Below, one piece after another: positions 57,000 through 64,000 of a stretch of 64,000 bases of DNA. The DNA comes from Podospora pseudoanserina (Eukaryota; Ascomycota; Sordariomycetes; Sordariales; Podosporaceae): positions 6,076,001-6,140,000 of the forward strand of contig NC_085920.1 of the NCBI RefSeq assembly GCF_035222485.1, read 5' to 3'. Numbering within the stretch: the stretch's first letter is position 1; the number at the start of each line of letters is the position of its first letter. The notes below the pieces were generated by a model. That model was given only the letters and a program-made list of their open reading frames with translations. It did no database searches and was not told the DNA's origin. The position numbers and the translations under genes are program-made.

Positions 57000-59613
57000 T
57001 TAACGCACTCCAATCGGAGGACGGGGGCCTAGGCTGCTCTGACTGCTGGCAGCTGATGGCTCTGAATCAAGGTGGGTGGAATCACCACTGCCCGCGCTAG
57101 CACTCGCACTACCGGTCAGACTTCGCACAGTTTTAGTCTTTGGCGGTTGGAGGGCGCTCACCCCAGCGTGCTGTTCCACCTGTTGTGGCGCAACCATGTT
57201 TCCGTGACCGGGTGGGTATCGGGGCATGGGTTGTCGCACACCATCCGGAGGTGATGGTCTTCCGTTGATTGGCGGTCCAGCATAGCCATTTGGTGGTGAT
57301 GGTCGTCCCTTGTTGGTCCCGGCACGCACCGATGGGGTGTAGGGGTTTCCTGGAGACTGGCTGGCACGCCGTACGCTGCCATTCATGCCCATAGGTGGGG
57401 GCCCTCCCTGATTGTACTGCAATTCATCGAGACGAGCAGCCGTCAGAGAATTGGCCCTCGAACCTGCGTGCATGGCCCCTCGATCCACGTTACCGTAGCG
57501 GTTAGACGTAAAGCCCAGCAGAGGATCGTCTAAGATGTTTTCGTGCAAGTTCGAAATGGCGGGTGTCATGACTTGACTTGAACGGTTGCGTCCAAAGCTA
57601 GGCCGGAACCTGCTGCGGGTTGACGGTATTGAGTCTGCCTCTGGGTTTTGGCGGAACTGGGCGGCATTGCTAGGCGCTTTCCTATTCTTCTTTGACGTGA
57701 CGCTCATCATGTCGAAGTTATCAGGATCGATCATGGGGGCCATCGGCGTGGGGTCGAAGTAGTCTTCTCCGTCCTCGTCATCGTCATCGTACATGCCACC
57801 CGGAGGGGGCCTTTGTGGTGGTGGCGGCCCTCTTCGGGGGCCGGGGCCAGGTCCGGGTCCAGGTCCAGGTCCGATACCAGCGGCAGCGCGCCTAAGTCTC
57901 ATCTCCTGCTCCCTTAACGCAAGTTCCCGTTGCCGAAGCTGAAGCTCTCTTTCCCTGATGGCAAGGTCTTGTGGTGAAGTACCAGAATAGCCATTTTCGC
58001 TCCCCTCGGGGATATCATCATAGACCACCAAGTGGCTGAACTCTTCCAGATCCGTTCCTTCCATCGAACCTCGCCTCGAGGGCACACGTGAGTTTGGCCC
58101 CATTCCATTTGGCGGCATTCCATTAGGCGGACGTCCGTAACCGTTTGGTGGACCTCCGTTCATGGGCGGTGGTGGCCGGCGCATTCCAGGTCCGGGAGGG
58201 CCCATTTGCGAAGGAATTCTTGGACGTGGCCGGCCAGGAGGCATACCGTTCCCGTTGGGCATACCGTTCGGCATCGGTCGGGGTGGACCTTGAGACATCC
58301 GGGGCAGTGGGGAAGGCGTAGCAGACGGTGAGCCTGGCTGCGCTGGCGCCATTGTGGCGTCACCTTTCGGCCGGTTGCGATTGACCAAGTTGAGATTGTG
58401 GAGGATGGCGTAAAGCGTTTCAATCCGGGGAACTGCGACTCCAGTTTCTTGCGACAGCCTCATGGGCGATCCAAGATACGTCTCGATTTCCATGGGACGT
58501 CGTGCAATGTAGTCTTGCCACATGATGTTTTCGGCCCCATTTCTGGCAAATTCGTCGATCGTGCTCTGCTTGAATTCAGGAGGGAACTTACAGCCCTGCG
58601 CGTCCGCGAGCGCCAACATCTCGTCGATAATGTCGGACACCAGCTTGGCCACCCCAACCTTGTCGAGTAACGCGGCATAGTTGGGCGTTTCGAACAAGAC
58701 CGTCAGTGGGTGAAATGCAATCGGGCTACAACACAGTTAGTCACCAACTGATATGCCTGCAGCTCATCAGCGTCCCAAGACTTACCCAATAACTCGTTCG
58801 TATTGCTGCTGTCGAATATTAGGCGACACCTTGCAATCGACCTGGCCGGTGCTCAAAGTCATGGCCAGAGCCTGTGCCATATCCTCTTGGATCGTGGGCG
58901 GAATGTTGGGGTTCTTGTTGGCAGGACCAACCCATAGTTCGGCCGACCCCTTGTGCTCGAATTCGCTTCCGCCAAGTTGGGCCAAGTCAGCGCCGCAAAC
59001 GAGTGAGAGCACTACGTTTGTCGGGAACCGTTCCTCTATAGCCGATTCGAGTCCGAGTGCGTGGGTTGTGTTCACGAGGATGCAGGTATGTTGAGGCGTC
59101 ACAACTGAATCGATCACCGAAGCGAGGTCGTAGACATCGGGGAGAGCTTTAATACAGAGGATGACGTAGTCGAAAGCTCCCTCCCTGCGTGTAGCAGCCT
59201 CCTCTGGCGTCCGGACGACTGTATATCAATTCCACGTTTTAGCAAATGAAAAACACACTGGTCGGTCGCTGGTGGGGAGCGCTCATCAATGGGGTGGAGC
59301 GTAGAAAAAAGAAGTTGCATACCATGACGGGGCTTAAACCGCTCGTTCCCAAAAACGAGAGATCTGGGCGCAGGACCGTTAGCATACACATCATCGCACG
59401 CATGCGTCAAGCAAAGAGGTTGGCAGGGCGGCTGCGTGGGTGAGAGGTAGGTGCTTACTTGAACGAGATGCCGTATTGCGACACATGCTCGTAGCCCGTT
59501 TTCCACACGAGGGTGACGTCGCAGGCATTAGTCGCTTGGAGCCTCCATGATAAGAAGGCAGAAACCGGATTCCCACCGACTGTGACAACATTCATCAGCT
59601 CATAGTCCGACAT
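57000..59613 (-). CDS. Ketopantoate-reductase-fold protein with long Pro/Gly-rich tail, 784 aa
   Basis: Four exons on the minus strand: 59613-59459, 59363-59323, 59218-58786 and 58725-57000 (785 codons). The first ~345 residues form a PanE/ApbA-type (KPR) protein. A Rossmann start VVTVGGNPVSAFLSW (9-23) is followed by FDYVILCIKALPD, TPQHTCILVNTTHALGLE and ERVIG. The helical C-domain carries PIAFHPLTVLFETPNYAALL, FPPEFKQSTIDE, PMEIETYLGSPMRLSQETGVAVP and YAILHNL. It resembles the S. pombe Mug72 group more than biosynthetic PanE, and the glycine motif (GGNPVSA) departs from GxGxxG. Residues ~345-784 are disordered: Pro/Gly/Met/Arg-rich, with a heptad-like LRQRELALREQEMRLRR helix near 480 and a GPGPGPGPGP run. 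The catalytic status is uncertain; a regulatory or scaffold role is possible. Confidence 0.85.
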
Positions 59614-62600
59614 GTCTGGCTGCTCTGGCTAGAACACATGTGCAGCAATCCGTTGGGCAGTCTGTTCTTTTTGTTTTTCTGGGAAGAGGGTCGGGGGTCG
59701 GGGAAAGAAAACGAGTGTGGTGGTGGTGGTGGACAACGGGAAGGGTGTCAGGGGGAAGAAAGCTGGACGAGGGGAGCGCCAGAGAAGCGATGCCCACTCT
59801 TTTTGGGCTCCCGTCCCGGGAATTGAGGTGACACTAGGCTGAAGACGGGGATGGGGTGCACAGGAGGGGAATGGAGACAGAGGGACAAGAAACAGGACGA
59901 GACGGCGCAGCTCCAATTGCAACTGGCGCCGGTGGATGGGCTACTGACCTGATAGGATCTTGAGTCGGGGTGTCATGGGTGCCATGGTGGAGGCCCGATT
60001 CGGGATAGTGGGTAGGTCAAGTTTCGAAGCTGCGAGACCAGCAGCTGTGTCTGGCGGGCAGTGATCGACCAGCAGAACGGGACAAGAGAGCCAGCAGTGT
60101 TCTGCGAGCTGTGGTGGTGGTGTGTGTGTACAGGTGTCCCACCAAGCGCGACCAAGTTCCCCTTTGTGGCTGGCTTGTTCTGCGGCTTCCAATCAACAAT
60201 TTTTGTTTTCTTTTTGGTCTCTCCCGCTGTCGACTTCGAGATCTCGTTTCCGCGGTGGATCTTTAGTTTCTTTTTCCTCTCTCTGCCTTCTCCAATCTCC
60301 CCCACACAAGGCGGTCTCACCCACGAGAGGCCCTCTCGGCGCAGACTGTCGCGAAGACACCGGTCGTTCCCGAGATTTCGTCCAACGGGGCTTGCAGATC
60401 GGGGACTTGATGATAGAGCGATTGAAAGATATCACACAGACCCTTCGGGTGCTGGCTCAGCAAGCGAACGAGCTCCCCTCGGGCGCAGTAGTTTAGCGGC
60501 AGTGACAATTCGACGATCGTACGTGCGCGCTTCGCAGTGGCGCCGGGGGATCTAACTCTTTGGCTAGCTTCAGGCAAATGCAGACGTAGTGCAAAATGTC
60601 AAGCGGCGGGCTGGTCTGTACGCCAGCAAACGAGCGTGACGCCTTGACGCCCAGAAGGCCCCGACACAAAATCTAGGGTATTCCTGGGTTTCGATATGGC
60701 TGGATTCGGATGTGTGGCTGGCGGCGGCGTGGGCTGCTTGTGACGAAGCCGGTGATGATAGGCCGCAAGAGTTGAAAAGGACCGTCTTTTCCCCCGTCTG
60801 TTGCGTGTTGCAGGCCTCGCCGTCTCACACTGTTCTGCTCAAGAAGATGCGGTACAGGATGCGGGATGCGGGATGCTGGGACAGGTATTCTGTAACGAGC
60901 GGACGAGCAAAGAGTCGGGGCGGTCTGGGCAACGATCGAACCACGAGCCACGGGGAAGACGCCTGCTGTAGAGAGACTTTCGAGACACTTTGGGGGTCGG
61001 TGCCAAGGTATGTGCCGTCGGCGCCGGTAGCAGCTTGGGTGCAAACTGGAGCGACTGGAGCGGACTGGAGCCCGAAAAAAAGGTATTTGCAGCACACAAG
61101 ACAGGCAGTCCCGTCACAGAGCAAAACAAAAATAAAATGGCGATAGGATTCGTAGGGAGGGGACCGGATAATCCGACAGAATCGCAGGCATGGAATTGAC
61201 CTTTCTCGCAAGGTTGCGTGTTTCGCCCGTCGGGAGTGGATTCTCTCTGCTGGCTGCCCAGGGCTCTCGTGTCGTCTGCAACGGGAGCGCTTTCTGCCCT
61301 ACCCAGCAGTTGAATGCTCCCTGGCCACTGCTTGGATGGATGCTGCGATGGCAGGCACCGTCCGTCTCCATCCCCTCTGTCAATGGTAGACAGCCCATTC
61401 GGGTGCCAGGGGTGCTTTACGGGTAGGAAGGCACGCACGCATCAACGCACCCGACATTCTACTGTTGTGGAAATGTGCATTCGGAAGCCCGTGTAGGTAG
61501 GTGGGTAGCAGCCACCAGCCACAGCCTACTAAGATGCCTACCTTGCCGCTTGAAAAGAAGATAACAATCTCACTGTCCCTGTCTTCCACGGCGTCGTGGC
61601 ATTAAACAAAACCAGAATATCTATATTTCTCAATGGTACGGTATCTCGTGCTTTGAAACGCCAACCACCGACCGAGAGGCGTCAGATGTCAGAGAGGAGA
61701 GCACCTGAACCGCCAGCTTCGTTGTCAACGCTCCTGATGACAATCGATATTCTCGAACCATCGCCAGCTTCTGAAAATAAAAAAAAGGCTCGCCAGGGGC
61801 AGACCCCCACCTGTGGATAACTGATCGCTTGTTCCGCAAGCCGATGCGACCGACAAGACTTGTTCGCGGTCGGCCCTGGACAATTTTGCAGGTGGATCGG
61901 AAGGGATGTGAACAGCATCAACAGGGAACAGGGGCCCATTTGGCCTGTGCCTGATCGGTGACGCGGTCTTAGGCGTGTGGCTTTGAGCGGAAGCTAGCCC
62001 GTGTTCAATGTCAACATGCCTTTCCAGTGACGTGGGAGGGGCCAAGGGCAACTGAATTTTTTCTCGACCGCTCTGACGCTCTGGGAGGCCGAAAATAGAT
62101 TGGATGATAGGAGACGGTTTGAGATGGCAGTTTGGCATTTCTCGCCGTCCGAATCCTTCACTCATCAGAGTGCGAATGGCCCGGAAACAGATGTTGGAAA
62201 TTCCACCTGCTGGACGTTGGATAAGATGACAGCTGGTGTGGTGGGAGAGGCAACCTGCCAAGGCCAGAGTGGGTGGGGGTTTCCCAAAGCCCGGATTTGG
62301 CTTCTTACCACGACTCTGTCGCTGTTTCAGGCCAATGAAGAAGCTCCAGTTGAGGGTTCCTGATGGCTCTCTTCGGTGTCCGCTTACCGTCCGGTGCTCT
62401 TCGGAATTGAAAGCAACCTCAAGTCTGGCCGACTTCCAAGAAAATCTTGTAGGCACTGTTCTTCCATGGAATTATCCTGGCTTTCATATGGACACAATCT
62501 CTCTGCTCGTTCAATAGTCCAATGGCCCAAAACACCTTGGAATGAAGTGGTAGTGCACTAGTTGTCTCTCTGATATCCAGACACTCGTCCTACGCAGATG

Positions 62601-64000
62601 GATACACGCAGAGGATCCTCTCAAAAGGCTCAAACCAACCCAGACCAAGGACAGAATGTTTGTTGACCCTGGGGACGGCACACCGCTTGTGGATTGTGTC
62701 AATTGTCGAACGATCTGATGACACGAAGCAATGCAATGGTGCTGGCTTTTGAGCTCTGCATTTGCTGCATGCATGTTTGGGATAAGTATCGTATCCGTAC
62801 CTATGTGTACTTGTCTTTTTATCTGGATGGATGACACGGAGTCCTTTTGCCATGTCGATGTTTGGTATCAAACGATAGGCGAAGTCTCAGACATTTCCAA
62901 AGGATTGTCTCCTAAGCCGCATATCAATATTGTAGCTCTCACCAGAATAGGATGAGTCTCTGAAAGAGTTCAAGAATTAGAAGTCTATAGTGTAAGACCG
63001 CTTATCGAAACATGTTCGGTATTTGCGCCTTCTCCAGCCCCTTGCTGAGCTGATACTGGGCAGTCGCGCTTGGCCGGGTCTGCGGCTTGGCGCCACACAC
63101 CTGGCGGACCCCTGTCTGTGATTTCAGAATTTCAGATGAATGACGCACGCTGATGGAACCCTTTCCAACTTTCCCAGCCTCAATCAAGCGGGGTCAATTG
63201 GCGAATTCAAGAACAGCCAATGATCATTCCAGCCTCGCGACCACTCCTGGTGAGACGCGACCATACATCTTCTTCAGTTTGCTTCTTCAACCTAGAATTT
63301 CGATGCTCACAGACATCCCAAAGAGGGACTCCTTCACGTCCGAAACGGGGAGCATGCGAGCAACTCGGAGTTCGGTACTGCAATGCAGCCCCTCTCACAT
63401 CATGGAGCTTTCCCCATGAGCTCCTCTCTTCATCACCGAACACCCATCACAAAGCCCCATATGCATCTCGATTTGTATTCAAGGCCAGGTACGGATCCTA
63501 CCTCAACAAGATCCACCGTTCAAGATGGCAGCACTCCTCTGGCAGGTGCTAATTCCGCTGCAAACGCTCCGTACCAATAGCAAAGTTCTATCACTATCCC
63601 GCTATCTCTCAAAAGCTGGGTGATAGATTCCCATCTGCGAAACGCCATCCTCCCACGTCTTCCCGCGTCTCAACAGCCTGGGGGTTTGGCCGTTACGGCG
63701 CAAAATCTCCGGAAGCAACCCTCGACGGACAAGCCCTCGATGCCGAGCGCTTGATGAGGCCAGTGTGCCCAGCCTCAACACCGAAGAGAGCCTCATCTTG
63801 GCAGGGCATCACCACGAAAAGATGAGGATTGGCATGGACAGAGACAAGCCCTCAGTCGACAAACGCCACGGCGGACACCATTGACAGAGCCCTTTCCAGA
63901 CTGACATCTCGGTGCTGCTTTCCTCTGGCCCCGTCAGCCCGTCCGTGGTGGGTCAAAGCGACACTCGAACCCTGCAGGATACAGGGGGTTCGTCCAGGAA
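59614..64000. other. 4.4-kb terminal region without a supported gene
   Basis: The left ~500 bp should hold the promoter and leader of the ketopantoate-reductase-like gene. Frames up to 243 codons exist (61725-62456 minus), but they show no domain and no coherent splice partners. The far right edge shows no start of a known gene. I see no repeat beyond short GT/GG-rich runs (59720-59740, 60113-60130). Confidence 0.5.

Noticed and set aside
60482-60544. A-box-like TAGTTTAGCGG with pairing ends GGCGC/GCGCC, suggesting a tRNA
   Set aside because: There is no B box (GGTTCGANTCC) and the T arm has no seven-base loop, so it is not called a tRNA.
61725-62456. 243-codon minus frame in the terminal region
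   Set aside because: No domain, no initiator context or splice partners; amino-acid composition looks random.
63958-64000. B-box-like TTCGAGTG on the minus strand near the window end
   Set aside because: No complementary T stem, and any A box would lie outside the window.

Overview
The window looks like nuclear DNA of a filamentous ascomycete, most likely a sordariomycete (Sordariales-like). Genes are spread on both strands without operons. Most carry 1 to 6 short introns, typically 50-90 nt, with GTRAGT-type donors, CTAAC/CTGAC branch sites and YAG acceptors. The proteins are of fungal type: a Rho1 GEF, SOG2, a DASH subunit, a PHO85-type cyclin, and a methylcitrate-cycle enzyme. Exon joins were chosen by frame and splice signals. 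All multi-exon models below add up to whole codons.

Layout. 1-1430 is the 3' end of a ROM2-type RhoGEF (+). After 3.7 kb without a convincing gene comes a 92-aa three-exon cysteine protein (+, 5141-5554), then a small membrane protein (-, 6029-6707) divergent from PRP38 (+, 7287-8285). PRP38 converges on mitochondrial GatA (-, 8423-9973), and GatA is divergent from a DUF4336 protein (+, 10973-11803). 11.8-15.2 kb is an AT-rich, repeat-bearing island. Next to it lies a seven-exon gene (-, 15179-18593) encoding an SRA-like region, zinc-ribbon cysteines and a C-terminal AlkB-type dioxygenase; this is the most interesting gene here. A PTS1-tagged acyl-CoA ligase (+, 21460-23509), a tRNA-like element (25065-25138) and a Kex2-type secreted cysteine-rich peptide (+, 25918-26291) follow. 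Then come 2-methylcitrate dehydratase (+, 27349-29108), an SH3 adaptor (+, 29512-30387), tRNA-Gly(GCC) (30873-30943), an MFS transporter (+, 31717-33159) and SOG2 (-, 33500-36467).

The second half is sparse. A PCL/PAS1-type cyclin (-, 39654-41730) is preceded by 9.4 kb with no gene I can support. Then come SUB2 (-, 51106-53182, with a 663-nt first intron), the RNase P subunit RPR2 (+, 53734-54207), DASH subunit HSK3 (-, 54654-55096) and a ketopantoate-reductase-fold protein with a long Pro/Gly-rich tail (-, 57000-59613). The last 4.4 kb shows no convincing gene.

Functional themes: cell-wall and polarity signalling (ROM2, SOG2, cyclin, SH3 adaptor); RNA processing and export (PRP38, SUB2, RPR2); organelle metabolism (GatA, methylcitrate dehydratase, peroxisomal acyl-CoA ligase); and a possible modified-base reader/eraser beside degenerate AT-rich repeats. 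No intact or fossil virus-like element was recognised.
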